A stretch of DNA of 64,000 bases. Source: Candidatus Saccharimonadota bacterium. GTDB lineage: Bacteria; Patescibacteriota; Saccharimonadia; Saccharimonadales; Saccharimonadaceae. Position numbers and translations under genes: made by a program. Positions 23,795-32,712 of the stretch are shown here, one piece after another. How positions within the stretch are numbered: the first letter of the stretch is position 1; every line of letters starts with the position of its first letter. The notes below the pieces were generated by a model that was given only the letters and a program-made list of their open reading frames with translations, was not told where the DNA came from and searched no databases. The stretch covers positions 1-64,000 of the forward strand of contig JAFWLE010000010.1 of the NCBI GenBank assembly GCA_017511205.1, given 5' to 3'.

Positions 23795-25258
23795 ATGAAA
23801 AAATGTTTTGATGCCGAAAAATATCTGAAAATTCAAAGGAAAAAAATCGAAAAGCGCATCAAAATGTTTGATAAACTTTATCTCGAATTCGGCGGTAAAT
23901 TGATTGATGACCAACACGCCGCCCGTACTCTGCCTGGCTTTTTACCCGATCTCAAAATTCGTTTACTCCAAGAATTCAAAGACAAAGCCGAAGTGATTCT
24001 TTGTATTAACGCCAATGCTATTGAAAAGTCCAAAATCCGCGCCGATCACATGATTTCTTACGAAACCGAAGTATTGCGTTTAATTGAATTCTTACGCTCC
24101 AAAGATCTTTACGTCAGCTCCGTAGTAATCACACTTTTTGACGGACAGAAAAAAGCCAAGGATTTTGCTAATCGCTTAAAAGACTACCATGTCAAAACTT
24201 ATTTCCACAGTTTTACCAAAGGCTATCCTACAGATGTCGATACTATTGTGTCTGAAGAAGGCTATGGCGCCAATCCCTACATCAAAACCACCAAACCCTT
24301 AGTAATAGTTTCCGCTCCCGGTCCTTGCTCCGGCAAACTCGCCACATCTCTTTCTCAGCTTTACCACGAATCTAAGCGTGGCGTCAATGCCGGCTATGCT
24401 AAATTTGAAACCTTCCCCGTCTGGTCTTTACCTTTAAAACACCCAGTTAATGTTGCCTACGAAGCCGCTACTGCCGATCTTAACGATAAAAACATGATTG
24501 ATTTCTTCCACTTAGAAAAATACGGCGTTCCTGCTGTCAATTACAATCGTGATCTCGAAACTTTCCCCGTGCTCAAAGAAATTTTACATCGCATTACCGG
24601 CAAAAATGTCTACTATTCTCCCACCGACATGGGTGTCAATGTAATCGGCGAATGTATTACCGATGATAAAGCTGTCAAAAAAGCTGCCGAAAACGAAATC
24701 ATCCGCCGTTACTACCGCGCACTCACGGATCTCAAAAAAGGCGCTGTTCTGCCCGAAGTCCCAGAGCGCATCAAGCTCCTCATGAACGAGTTAAATATTT
24801 CCGAAAATGATCGCCAAGTCGCTTTGAAAGCCGCCGAAAAACGTGAAAAAGCCGGAAATCTCCCTAGCGCCTGCATTCAAGTTGGCAAAAGATACATCGT
24901 CGGGCGCAAAACTGGTTATCTTTCCCCCATCTCCTCCACTTTTCTTAATACCCTCAAAGTTCTAAATCGCATTCCCGACGAAGTTGATTTAATCGCTCCC
25001 GCCGTTTTAGAACCAATCCTCGAAATCAAAAATCGAACCAGCAATTTCAAAGAATCTTACCTCAAACTCGGAGAAGTTCTAATCGCCCTTTCTATTTGCT
25101 CTACCACGAATCCAATCGTTAAAAAGGTCCTAGAAAGTCTAGACAAGCTAAATGGTGCCGAACTTCACTCCACCCATATGATTCCCGACGACGAACTCGT
25201 TATTCTATCCAATCTCGGTGTCAACGCCACTTCCGGCACCGAAATCGACATCAACTAA
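23795..25258 (+). CDS. DUF1846 family protein
   Basis: Protein of 487 aa, the typical length of DUF1846. It starts MKKCFDAEKYLKIQRKKIEK and holds the family features GYGANPYIKTTKPLVIVSAPGPCSGKLATSLSQ and ADLNDKNMIDFFH, with a nucleotide-binding-like glycine-rich loop GPCSGK. Biochemical role is unknown to me beyond the family name. The RBS AAAGGAGG is strong. Neighbours give no hint of pathway. Confidence 0.9.
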   Translation: MKKCFDAEKYLKIQRKKIEKRIKMFDKLYLEFGGKLIDDQHAARTLPGFLPDLKIRLLQEFKDKAEVILCINANAIEKSKIRADHMISYETEVLRLIEFLRSKDLYVSSVVITLFDGQKKAKDFANRLKDYHVKTYFHSFTKGYPTDVDTIVSEEGYGANPYIKTTKPLVIVSAPGPCSGKLATSLSQLYHESKRGVNAGYAKFETFPVWSLPLKHPVNVAYEAATADLNDKNMIDFFHLEKYGVPAVNYNRDLETFPVLKEILHRITGKNVYYSPTDMGVNVIGECITDDKAVKKAAENEIIRRYYRALTDLKKGAVLPEVPERIKLLMNELNISENDRQVALKAAEKREKAGNLPSACIQVGKRYIVGRKTGYLSPISSTFLNTLKVLNRIPDEVDLIAPAVLEPILEIKNRTSNFKESYLKLGEVLIALSICSTTNPIVKKVLESLDKLNGAELHSTHMIPDDELVILSNLGVNATSGTEIDIN

Positions 25259-25349
25259 AAAATATGTTATAATATATAAACAAGATAACGCTGCACAGAA
25301 ATAAAGGCGTTTGCTCATTTATCGACCGATTTCATAGAAAGGGGGAGAC

Positions 25350-25619
25350 ATGGAAGTTGAATCATATAAAATTGGAGAAACCTCAATAATTTTAGAAACT
25401 GATGATGAGGGAGAAATCCTGGAGACGACGTTTCTGAACAAAAGAAAACGTAACAGGAGCCTAAGAGAGATAGCATTTGATCTCCTAGAAAAATATCATC
25501 TATCAGAACAATTATTGATAAGTGAAATCTATAAAGATGATCCTAAAAAGGAAAAAGAAAATAAGAAAATACTCCAAAGAGAAATCGAATCAATCGAAAA
25601 AGAGCTAGAAAGAGCTTAA
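25350..25619 (+). CDS. hypothetical coiled-coil protein (89 aa)
   Basis: A beta-hairpin-like N-terminus (YKIGETSIILETDDEGEILE) is followed by a basic stretch and a Lys/Glu-rich helical C-terminus (about 60-89). Preceded by a 60-70-nt leader with -10 TATAAT near 25268 and RBS AAAGGGGGAG. Terminator follows. Function unknown. Confidence 0.65.
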   Translation: MEVESYKIGETSIILETDDEGEILETTFLNKRKRNRSLREIAFDLLEKYHLSEQLLISEIYKDDPKKEKENKKILQREIESIEKELERA

Positions 25620-25626
25620 GCACCTT

Positions 25627-25650
25627 AAGGGCAGAAAATCTGCCCTTTTT
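25627..25650 (+). terminator. terminator of the 89-aa gene
   Basis: AAGGGCAGA / TCTGCCCTT with AAA loop and T-run. Confidence 0.88.
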
Positions 25651-25666
25651 CATTTTCAAAAATTAA

Positions 25667-25787
25667 GGGACAAAAAATCTTATTATTTGATACGTTTCGT
25701 TAGAAACGTGGCGGAAGGGACAAGATGATTATCTTAGTCCCTTCCTTCAAATCACTAAATCTAAAGCAAGCTTTAGATTTACTGATT
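25667..25787 (-). repeat. tRNA-Ser-associated palindromic element with duplicated tRNA 3' end
   Basis: On the minus strand, after the tRNA: a 17-bp-class palindrome with CTTG loop (AATCA..TAAATCTAAAG / CTTTAGATTTA..TGATT), an inverted copy of the tRNA end (25731-25745), then a second direct copy of the last 18 nt of the tRNA (25709-25726, identical to 25788-25805), then ACGTTTC-GTTA-GAAACGT and a third partial AGGGACAA. The direct and inverted copies form a hairpin with GATT loop. Confidence 0.85.
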
Positions 25788-25873
25788 TGGCGGAAGGGAC
25801 AAGATTCGAACTTGCGGTACTTTCGTACGCTGGTTTTCAAGACCAGTGCCATCAACCACTCGGCCACCCTTCC
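25788..25873 (-). tRNA. tRNA-Ser (UGA)
   Basis: Class II tRNA of 86 nt: acceptor GGAAGGG/CCCTTCC, loop CTTGAAA (anticodon TGA), a long variable arm (GTACGAAAGTAC) and T-arm AAGTTCGAATCTT with encoded CCA. It reads UCA and probably other UCN codons. Confidence 0.95.
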
Positions 25874-25919
25874 ACCTCTAATTATATCATAAATCGCTAA
25901 ATTATGTTATAATACCTTT

Positions 25920-26024
25920 ATGGCAAGAACAATCAAACTGCGACCAGTTTCCAAACAAAATCGCAATAATAATCATAAACACAGCGACAAAAGGAAACAC
26001 CCAATCCTTAAAAACGGTCGCTAA
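25920..26024 (+). CDS. possible 34-aa very basic protein
   Basis: Starts MARTIKLRPVSKQNRNNNHK and ends HPILKNGR; rich in Lys, Arg, His and Asn. TATAAT at 25908-25913 is 6 nt from ATG, the same spacing as known genes here, and a terminator follows directly. Composition resembles small ribosome- or RNA-binding proteins but no family is recognised. Confidence 0.55.
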   Translation: MARTIKLRPVSKQNRNNNHKHSDKRKHPILKNGR

Positions 26025-26051
26025 AATAAGCCCTCAAGCGAGGGCTTATTT
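26024..26051. terminator. bidirectional terminator between converging genes
   Basis: AAATAAGCCCT / AGGGCTTATTT with 6-nt loop between the 34-aa ORF and the zinc-ribbon gene. Confidence 0.85.
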
Positions 26052-26054
26052 ATT

Positions 26055-26954
26055 TTACTCAGTTTCTTCAGCTGGAAGGTTGAACTCTGGAATATGCATC
26101 CCTTCAAAAATACCCTCTCCGAACGCGCGATCACTAGTTTTCTTCTGAGCAGAACCTACCACCTTTGCCACATCTTCCAAACGGTCCATAGGATTAGAAC
26201 CATCTTCAGTCATAATGACAGTTTTAAAATAATACAAATCCGCATCAGAAACAGCAAATATCAAATTTGTTCCTTCGATATTTCCAAAATCAAGGCAAAT
26301 GAATTTTACACCACCAGCTGTTTTTATACTAGAAGTAACCGATACACCCGTCTCATCCCCAAGGCTTTTTGCCAGTACATCTACGTTGTTTTCTAACCTT
26401 GCAAAAGTCACATCGTTAAAATACATTGTTGCCGCAGCATAAGAATTATCATTTGAATAGGCCAAAGCTTCCGTCCCCTCAACATCACCTATCTCATATT
26501 CATAATCTTTTGGTATTACGAATTCATACCCTGCAAATGCCACCTTTGTGCCAGAAGAAACTACATCGGTCGTGCTCCCACCTTCACCATTATTGTCTAC
26601 CGCAATTTGCCCACCTCCTTTATCACCGCTATTTGCTACCGCAAGAATAATACCAACTATTCCAATCACCAAACAAACGACACTCACCGCAATTAAGGCA
26701 ACCATCTTGTTGTTTAATTTCTTCTTCGGCTCTTCCACTGGACCTGCTGTATTAACTCCAATAGCTGATCCCACGGTTGCCGAACTCATAGTCGGAGCGG
26801 CAGCTGGAGTCACTACCGGTCTCGATGCCGCCATCGGAGTCACTGGCTGCGACGCTGCACCACTAGTAGGCATCGCTGCCGGCACCGGTGTACCACAATT
26901 AGCGCAAAAAGCCGCTCCATCAGCTATTATTTGTCCGCATTTCTCACATTTCAT
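26055..26954 (-). CDS. zinc-ribbon membrane protein
   Basis: Protein of 299 aa: N-terminal zinc-ribbon CEKCGQIIADGAAFCANCG (3-21), an Ala/Pro/Thr/Val-rich linker, one membrane helix (about 85-108), Gly/Ser linker, and an extracytoplasmic domain (about 135-280) without recognised family. Same architecture as its upstream neighbour, from which it is 15 bp away: the pair seems to be an operon of zinc-ribbon membrane-bound proteins. Confidence 0.78.
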   Translation of the reverse strand: MKCEKCGQIIADGAAFCANCGTPVPAAMPTSGAASQPVTPMAASRPVVTPAAAPTMSSATVGSAIGVNTAGPVEEPKKKLNNKMVALIAVSVVCLVIGIVGIILAVANSGDKGGGQIAVDNNGEGGSTTDVVSSGTKVAFAGYEFVIPKDYEYEIGDVEGTEALAYSNDNSYAAATMYFNDVTFARLENNVDVLAKSLGDETGVSVTSSIKTAGGVKFICLDFGNIEGTNLIFAVSDADLYYFKTVIMTEDGSNPMDRLEDVAKVVGSAQKKTSDRAFGEGIFEGMHIPEFNLPAEETE

Positions 26955-26969
26955 TTTTTCTCCTTTCTT

Positions 26970-29096
26970 TTATTTATTAATATGAACCAAGTTTAGCCTA
27001 TGTGAATCCCCCTGCGTATCATGCACAATAAATCCAGCATAATAATCATCCAAACTATCAAATTCTCCGTCATACATATTGCCAAAATCAAAATCTAATC
27101 CAACTAGTTTTATTCTATACTTATCATTTTTCTTCAAATTAACGCTCGTCCCATAAAGCGTCCCATGACTTTCCATATTATAGTCTAGTTTACCAGCATC
27201 ATCAAATAGCTTATACGCGCCAATTGTAAAATCAATGATATTAATCTTTTCTGGGTCAAAACTCATCTTACTTGCAAGCTCATTATCAGACCGTACTCGG
27301 ATATCCCTCACCTGAGCCTCAGTTTCACCCTTTGGCACTCTAATATGCATTTCATAGCTCTTCGGCTTTATTCCAAGATTACTTCCATCCTCATACCAAA
27401 GTACCCCAAGTGTCACATAATCTGCATAGTCTGCTGTTCTCTCTTTTTCATACATTACTGCCCAACCATATTCTGTCCCCTCATCACTAGTCGCTTCAAT
27501 TACGAATTGTAAATTATAAGTTGTCGCTCTCAGCATATTACCAGAAAGCCCTACTTCAGAACTTCTATATACTGGCATATATTTATTATCGCCAAGTTTT
27601 CTGAAAATTATTATTTCGCCACTCTGATAATTATCTCGTAGTTCATCGGGTAACTCAATTTCAATTCCCCCATCTACTTCTTTCTCGTCCAAATTATCAT
27701 ATATCGCTCTTGACACCCTCCGATCACCCGCTACGAAACCTTTATACTTTATTAGAAAATTATAATATTCATCCGAAAGAGCTACATCCTTATAATCAAC
27801 CAACATCTTCTCAGCCTCTTTCTTATTATAATTTAAGAAATAAACCGATAAACCATTCGCATTGTCCATATTACTCTTGTTATACAACACGATATCATCG
27901 AAGTCATTTCTTATCTTATCAACCTTATCTCCATATTCATCTCGTAAACTTTCACATAAATCTACTAAATCAACTAAATCATAAGACCGATTGTCTCTTC
28001 CAGCGTAACCATAAACCTTATCCCTAGTCATGAGTCGCGAATACTGCGAGAATGATTGTTCTGTAATCCCATCCTTCACTTCCGAGAATAGTTCATCCAT
28101 TGAATTAACCAACTGGTCTATTTTTTTCAAATCTATTAAAGCCATAGAAAGATCAACGTCATACGCATAATCTTTATAAGAATCAATATACTGATCAATA
28201 ATTTCCTGTCCTAATTCTTTAGTATCTTTCACCGGATTTTCTTTTCCCAATGCATTTAAGAACCCATAGCTCCAACCATTACCGGGCTCCACTTCTTCCG
28301 AAGCAATCATATAATCACCATATTTACTAAATGCTTTTGCCACTTCCGCGCTTCCCATCAAACAAGCATCAAAACCAATCAAATCAAATTTTTTCCCGCT
28401 CGTCACTAATTCCGTTTCTGCAAGAGCTTTCGTCAAAGCTGGAATTTTCATCGCCTTTCCTAAAAGCGAATTTCCATCTTGACCATAACCAAAAATCGGA
28501 CCACCACCATGATCCCAAAAGATTAAATCATACAAATCCGCTGAATAGTTTTCATAAGCAAAGTTTACAAAATCCACAACATTTTGAGGCTCGGTCATTA
28601 AGCTTTTTTCGTAAACCTTGACTTTATTTATTTGTCCGTCAGCTACCTCAAAAATTGCATTCTCGTCCGGACTAATTTCATCCAAGGCCCACTTTTCCGA
28701 ACCACCAGTATATAATAATATCTTCGTATGTTCCCCATCAAAACTTGAACCTTTCATCTCATTGATATCCAAACTTGCCGCAGCCCCTTCTGACTCTAAA
28801 TTCGAGCCGATCATGTAAACCATAATCGTACGATCTTTTGCTTTCGTATTCAACATCACTGCGACTGCTACTCCAATAATCAACGCTAGAACCACCGCAG
28901 TCCCCACACTAAACCAGATCCAAAACTTCTTCTTCATTTTTTTAACTGGTTGCATAACAGGTACATTTTGTTGCAACATAGGATTACTTGAATTCGTGAC
29001 AGAATCCGTCAACTTAAAACCACAATTTGCACAAAAATTCTGCCCAGGTTGTAAAGGTTTACCACATTTCACACAAAAATTCTGCTGATTACCCAT
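26970..29096 (-). CDS. membrane-anchored clostripain-like cysteine protease (peptidase C11)
   Basis: Protein of 708 aa. N-terminal zinc-ribbon (CVKCGKPLQPGQNFCANCG, 8-26), membrane helix (about 58-84), then a peptidase C11 domain (about 90-440): TIMVYMIGSNLE, catalytic His in WDHGGG and catalytic Cys in GFDACLMGSAEVA. Clostripain-type enzymes cleave after Arg or Lys. The C-terminal region (about 450-708) is beta-rich and unassigned. The ribbon faces the cytoplasm and the protease the outside by charge rule. TATAAT at 29105-29110 lies 8 nt from ATG. A likely role is surface or host-protein processing. Confidence 0.9.
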   Translation of the reverse strand: MGNQQNFCVKCGKPLQPGQNFCANCGFKLTDSVTNSSNPMLQQNVPVMQPVKKMKKKFWIWFSVGTAVVLALIIGVAVAVMLNTKAKDRTIMVYMIGSNLESEGAAASLDINEMKGSSFDGEHTKILLYTGGSEKWALDEISPDENAIFEVADGQINKVKVYEKSLMTEPQNVVDFVNFAYENYSADLYDLIFWDHGGGPIFGYGQDGNSLLGKAMKIPALTKALAETELVTSGKKFDLIGFDACLMGSAEVAKAFSKYGDYMIASEEVEPGNGWSYGFLNALGKENPVKDTKELGQEIIDQYIDSYKDYAYDVDLSMALIDLKKIDQLVNSMDELFSEVKDGITEQSFSQYSRLMTRDKVYGYAGRDNRSYDLVDLVDLCESLRDEYGDKVDKIRNDFDDIVLYNKSNMDNANGLSVYFLNYNKKEAEKMLVDYKDVALSDEYYNFLIKYKGFVAGDRRVSRAIYDNLDEKEVDGGIEIELPDELRDNYQSGEIIIFRKLGDNKYMPVYRSSEVGLSGNMLRATTYNLQFVIEATSDEGTEYGWAVMYEKERTADYADYVTLGVLWYEDGSNLGIKPKSYEMHIRVPKGETEAQVRDIRVRSDNELASKMSFDPEKINIIDFTIGAYKLFDDAGKLDYNMESHGTLYGTSVNLKKNDKYRIKLVGLDFDFGNMYDGEFDSLDDYYAGFIVHDTQGDSHRLNLVHINK

Positions 29097-29125
29097 CCAC
29101 TATTATTATATCATAAGCATAATAG

Positions 29126-29827
29126 TTATTCAGCATTCGTATAAACGTTTGTCACGTCGTCTAAGTCATCTACTGCAGATAATAATTTTTCTAACTTTTC
29201 CGCATTCTCACCTTCCACTGGCACATACGAGGACGGCACATAGGAAAGCTCCGCCGACGTCACCGTCAGTCCCGCATCGATCAAAGCCTGCCGCACCTTC
29301 ATAAGATCTGCAGAATCCGTATATATTACCATCCCTTCATCTTCTTCTACTACATCTTCTGCTCCGGCATCTAACACCTTCATCAGAGCATCTTCGCCTT
29401 TTTCCGAAACATCAATCACGCCCTTCCGTTTAAACTGGAACATCACGCTCCCACTATCTGCCATCCGGCCACCATTCTTATCCAGCGTATGTCGTACCTC
29501 CGGCAAAGTCCGATTTTTATTATCCGTCGCTACTTCTATAATAATTCCCACTCCCCCAGGCCCATAAGCTTCATAAACTTCCTCAATCATCGCCGCCGCT
29601 GATTTATCTGCCGCTCTTTGAATTGCTCGCTCAATATTTGCTTTAGGCATATTAGCATGACGCGCCTTTTCTAGTACCATAGCAAGAGAAGGGTTCATCG
29701 CCGGGTCAGTTCCTCCACGTGCTGCAATCGCAATTTGATTCCCAATCTTCGTGAACAAAGCTCCACGCTTCGCATCAACTACCGCTTTTTGTCTTTTAGT
29801 CGTTTCCCATTTACTATGTCCAGACAT
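29126..29827 (-). CDS. yebC: YebC/PmpR-family protein
   Basis: Protein of 233 aa, normal length. Starts MSGHSKWETTKRQKAVVDAK and has the family blocks RGALFTKIGNQI, NMPKANIERAI and YEAYGPGGVGIIIE. YebC-family proteins act as transcription regulators or, in recent work, as ribosome-associated factors; which applies is unknown. Monocistronic; a TAATAT-like box is just upstream. Confidence 0.95.
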   Translation of the reverse strand: MSGHSKWETTKRQKAVVDAKRGALFTKIGNQIAIAARGGTDPAMNPSLAMVLEKARHANMPKANIERAIQRAADKSAAAMIEEVYEAYGPGGVGIIIEVATDNKNRTLPEVRHTLDKNGGRMADSGSVMFQFKRKGVIDVSEKGEDALMKVLDAGAEDVVEEDEGMVIYTDSADLMKVRQALIDAGLTVTSAELSYVPSSYVPVEGENAEKLEKLLSAVDDLDDVTNVYTNAE

Positions 29828-29898
29828 TTTCGCTCCAAAAAATTAATATTATTACTTATCTTAATTTTACCATTTTTTACCCAAAAAGTAAAATAAAA

Positions 29899-30873
29899 CT
29901 AACCTTGGTTCTGTTCAGGTTGATTCTCTGGCTGAGCCACAGGCTGGCCTTCTGGCTGAGCCACAGGCTGGCCTTCTGGCTGAGCCACAGGCTGGTCTTC
30001 TGGCTGAGCCACAGGCTGGCCTTCTGGCTGAGCCACAGGCTGGTCTTCTGGCTGAGCCACTGGCTGACTTTCCGGCTGCGCTTCAGGCTGGCTTTCCGTC
30101 TGCACCACAGGCGTTGCATTTTGCGCACCATTATTCGCCTGTGCTTGCAATCTTTGCTGTACTTCTTTTTCAACCATTTCTTGAATTGTCGCCTGCATCT
30201 CTTTACTATCCACCACATTCCCACTTTTCTTTTTACCACTCTTCGACACTAGAGATGCTGCAATCGCCATCACGATAAAAGCTAACCCCGCCAGCGCAGC
30301 TAATGCATACCACTTGCTATCATACATCGCTCCGATCTGACCTAAAGTCACAACAATTCCATAAATACCACAATATGACTCGCAAACTATTGCAGTAATT
30401 TTTAATGGTAACACCGGTTTCAACGTTTCTTCAATCGACCAAACGTTCGAATTCAGAAAACACATTGTTGCTATATTCAACGAAATAAGCATCACTTTTG
30501 CTAAAACCGTCATCGTTGAAGAATAATAAAATCCCCTCGGGCTAGTTTCAATAAATGGCACAACTTCCCAAATAAACAAGATAGCTAAAGTTAACCAAAC
30601 AATATTTGTAATCATACTTGCCAACGCAAAACATTGCACCAAAGCATTCTTTTTCTCCATGCACGAAAAATTATTCACTCCCACAAAAAGTACTATCCCA
30701 CAAAGTGCAAAGGTGCCCATTAGTTTTCCAATTGTTAGATCAAACTTTGCAGTTAAGATTAAAATCGCGCCAGCTATCAATTCACCTATCAAAATGAAAA
30801 CTGCCACCCACAAAAAAACTTTTTTTATATTTTTTATCGCCCCCAATACTTTGTCATTTAGTAAACCACTCAT
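29899..30873 (-). CDS. multi-pass membrane protein with 8-residue C-terminal repeats
   Basis: Protein of 324 aa with about six membrane helices in residues 15-215, an Asn/Gln linker, and a tail of repeats of the type PVAQPEG/D-Q. The ATG overlaps the comEC TGA (ATGA), suggesting co-expression with the DNA channel. No family is recognised. The tail is probably a flexible cytoplasmic spacer. Confidence 0.72.
   Translation of the reverse strand: MSGLLNDKVLGAIKNIKKVFLWVAVFILIGELIAGAILILTAKFDLTIGKLMGTFALCGIVLFVGVNNFSCMEKKNALVQCFALASMITNIVWLTLAILFIWEVVPFIETSPRGFYYSSTMTVLAKVMLISLNIATMCFLNSNVWSIEETLKPVLPLKITAIVCESYCGIYGIVVTLGQIGAMYDSKWYALAALAGLAFIVMAIAASLVSKSGKKKSGNVVDSKEMQATIQEMVEKEVQQRLQAQANNGAQNATPVVQTESQPEAQPESQPVAQPEDQPVAQPEGQPVAQPEDQPVAQPEGQPVAQPEGQPVAQPENQPEQNQG
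29923..30090 (-). repeat. 24-bp tandem repeat in coding sequence
   Basis: About six to seven 24-bp units encoding PVAQPE(G/D)Q, near-identical at DNA level. Slippage could vary tail length between strains. Confidence 0.85.
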
Positions 30874-32345
30874 GCTTTAATTCTATCACACTTTTGCTTT
30901 TCTTTATTTCCCATTTTTCTTCTTTTACTTTTTCTGAAAAATCTTATGCCAAAAGATAAAATGATTATGCCGTAAATCAAAAACGCCCACGGTTGATACG
31001 TATCAGTTTGAATTAAAAACTCTTTTCTCTCACCAAAGAAATTAACAACTAATATATGGAAATCTAATAGTTTCGTTGCTAAAAATGAAACTACAATTTC
31101 TACACCCGGAATTTCTGCACATGCTCCCGTCAAAAACACCAAACCCATCGCATACGGCAAGGTCGGCAAAATCAAAAGATTTGCCACCACTGATATCAAA
31201 GAAATCTGTCCATAATAATACAACGCTATCGGCAGCGTCATCAAAGTCGCCGCCACCGTAGTCAATACCACTCCAGCCAAAAATCCCGGTTTATGATTCC
31301 CGTAAAACATCTTCTGAAACACTGGACCTAAAATCATAATCCCAGAAAAACTCGCAAAGGATAAAAGCCAGCCTAGATTAATAATAAACCCAGGATTCAC
31401 CATTAACGTCCCCGCCGCTACCATAACAATCAGCCGCCACGGTGCAATTTTTCTTCCCACATACCAAGCCAGTAAAGTCAAAATCATCATTATCCCCGCC
31501 CTCATGATCGACGGCGTCCATCCCACCATCGCCATAAAAACTATAATCAAAATCGCCGAAAACAAGAGTCCCGCAAACCGAGATATCTTCCCGAAAATTT
31601 TTCTTGCAATTTCCACCAAAATCGAAAGATGCGCCCCACTCGCCACCACAATGTGTACTAATCCCACAGTCCTCAAATTCTCATCTAGCTCATCCGAAAG
31701 CCCCGTCCGCATACCGAGCAAATATGATAACCCCAAATTTACTTCTGGCTCAGGAATCAACTTCCGAATCCTTTCTGCAAAAATATTTCGTATTTTCAAA
31801 ACTAAGTCTCCTGGTTCTGGTCTCTGCCATCGCACTATTCTTGGCTGATACATGTATCCAGCATATATACCAAATCCATTCATCATTTTTCCACTTAAAA
31901 CTACCTCATCCGACCTCGCAATTTCTTCATTTTCTTTTAGAGTTACAAAAATATTCCCGCTTGTTTCCCGTTTTTCCTCACCGAGTTTTAAGTTCCCTAT
32001 CTTTATTTTAGTCCCCTTTTCATCCGTCTCCGGATCACCATTCACGACACCTGCTATTTCTACCTCCTTATCATAGAACTGCCTAATATAATCTTCTCCC
32101 CTCAGCTCATTTGAAGCTCGAAAAAATGCTAAAATCATTCCCGCAATTAAAGCAATTACTAAAAAAGCCAGTCTAGGTTTAAAAAACGCCCATAAAAGCA
32201 GCAGAACAGAAAACAAAATCCACACCGGCGATGCAAAATAATTAATTCGAAAAACTAGCGCTAGAATCGTTCCCACGATTATCCCCACCGCTAACGCCAC
32301 CACAAAATACGATTGGTGTAAATCGCTCCACAGTTTCTTCAGCAT
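30870..32345 (-). CDS. comEC: ComEC/Rec2 competence DNA-channel protein lacking the metallo-beta-lactamase domain
   Basis: Protein of 491 aa with three N-terminal membrane helices, an OB-like DUF4131 region (about 80-165) and the Competence domain (about 190-460) with SYLLGMRTGL, HIVVASGAHLSI and NPGFIINLGWLLSFASFSGI. ComEC carries single-stranded DNA across the membrane. Many ComECs also have a C-terminal metallo-beta-lactamase nuclease domain; this one ends after the membrane part. A ComEC-type metallo-beta-lactamase domain occurs instead in the surface protein at 57.2-59.9 kb. Overlaps the next membrane protein by 4 bp. Confidence 0.9.
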   Translation of the reverse strand: MLKKLWSDLHQSYFVVALAVGIIVGTILALVFRINYFASPVWILFSVLLLLWAFFKPRLAFLVIALIAGMILAFFRASNELRGEDYIRQFYDKEVEIAGVVNGDPETDEKGTKIKIGNLKLGEEKRETSGNIFVTLKENEEIARSDEVVLSGKMMNGFGIYAGYMYQPRIVRWQRPEPGDLVLKIRNIFAERIRKLIPEPEVNLGLSYLLGMRTGLSDELDENLRTVGLVHIVVASGAHLSILVEIARKIFGKISRFAGLLFSAILIIVFMAMVGWTPSIMRAGIMMILTLLAWYVGRKIAPWRLIVMVAAGTLMVNPGFIINLGWLLSFASFSGIMILGPVFQKMFYGNHKPGFLAGVVLTTVAATLMTLPIALYYYGQISLISVVANLLILPTLPYAMGLVFLTGACAEIPGVEIVVSFLATKLLDFHILVVNFFGERKEFLIQTDTYQPWAFLIYGIIILSFGIRFFRKSKRRKMGNKEKQKCDRIKA

Positions 32346-32410
32346 TCACAATCTCTAGCACACCTCTGTCAAAAGTTCAACCCCCTCTATAAAAAACTAG
32401 CCGATTATGT

Positions 32411-32416
32411 TATAAT
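32411..32416 (+). promoter_or_regulatory. -10 box of tRNA-Arg(UCG)
   Basis: TATAAT 8 nt upstream of the tRNA start; same arrangement as other tRNAs here. Confidence 0.7.
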
Positions 32417-32424
32417 ATATCTAT

Positions 32425-32501
32425 GCACCCGTAGCTCAGCGGATTAGAGCACTTGTCTTCGGAACAAGGGGTCGTGGGTTCGAATCCCTCCGGGTGTACC
32501 A
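32425..32501 (+). tRNA. tRNA-Arg (UCG)
   Basis: Acceptor GCACCCG/CGGGTGT, D-arm GCTC/GAGC, anticodon stem CTTGT/ACAAG with loop CTTCGGA, encoded CCA. The T-stem GTGGG/CCCTC contains a U50-U64 mismatch. A diverged copy of its 3' end occurs at 32655-32673. Confidence 0.92.
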
Positions 32502-32542
32502 AGACATTAAAATAGAGCCTTTAGGCTCTTTTTTAATGTCTT
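32502..32542 (+). terminator. tRNA-Arg(UCG) terminator
   Basis: AGAGCCT / AGGCTCT tip with outer arms AAGACATTAAA / TTTAATGTCTT and internal T6, same design as the tRNA-Ile terminator. Confidence 0.85.
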
Positions 32543-32549
32543 AATGCGT

Positions 32550-32673
32550 GGAGGGACGCGAACCCGTAGGGTTCGCCCGCCGTAGGAGCTGAGTATAAAT
32601 CTAAAACTTGTTTTAGATTTATCGAAGCGACGCCCGGCGCTTTAGCAAAAGTCTAATCCCTCCCAATGCACCA
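32550..32673 (+). repeat. tRNA-Arg(UCG)-associated palindromic element
   Basis: Order identical to the tRNA-Ile case: inverted T-arm copy (32550-32565, 14/16), hairpin GCGAACCC-GTA-GGGTTCGC, conserved core 32578-32639 (outer stem CGCCG/CGGCG, TAGGAGCTGAG, 12-bp stem with CTTG loop, GAAGCGACGCC), then a direct copy of the tRNA 3' end (32655-32673, 15/19). Confidence 0.85.
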
Positions 32674-32684
32674 AAAAAGCATAA

Positions 32685-32709
32685 AAAAGGCTCATTCAGT
32701 GAGCCTTTT
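32685..32709 (-). terminator. terminator of the VanY-like peptidase gene
   Basis: AAAAGGCTCA / TGAGCCTTTT around a 5-nt loop next to the stop codon. Confidence 0.82.
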
Positions 32710-32712
32710 AAG

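Noticed and set aside
29905-30252. Open frame on the plus strand over the repeat tail gene
   Set aside because: Shadow of the 24-bp repeat in the real minus-strand membrane protein; repetitive WLSHRL/FWLSH product.
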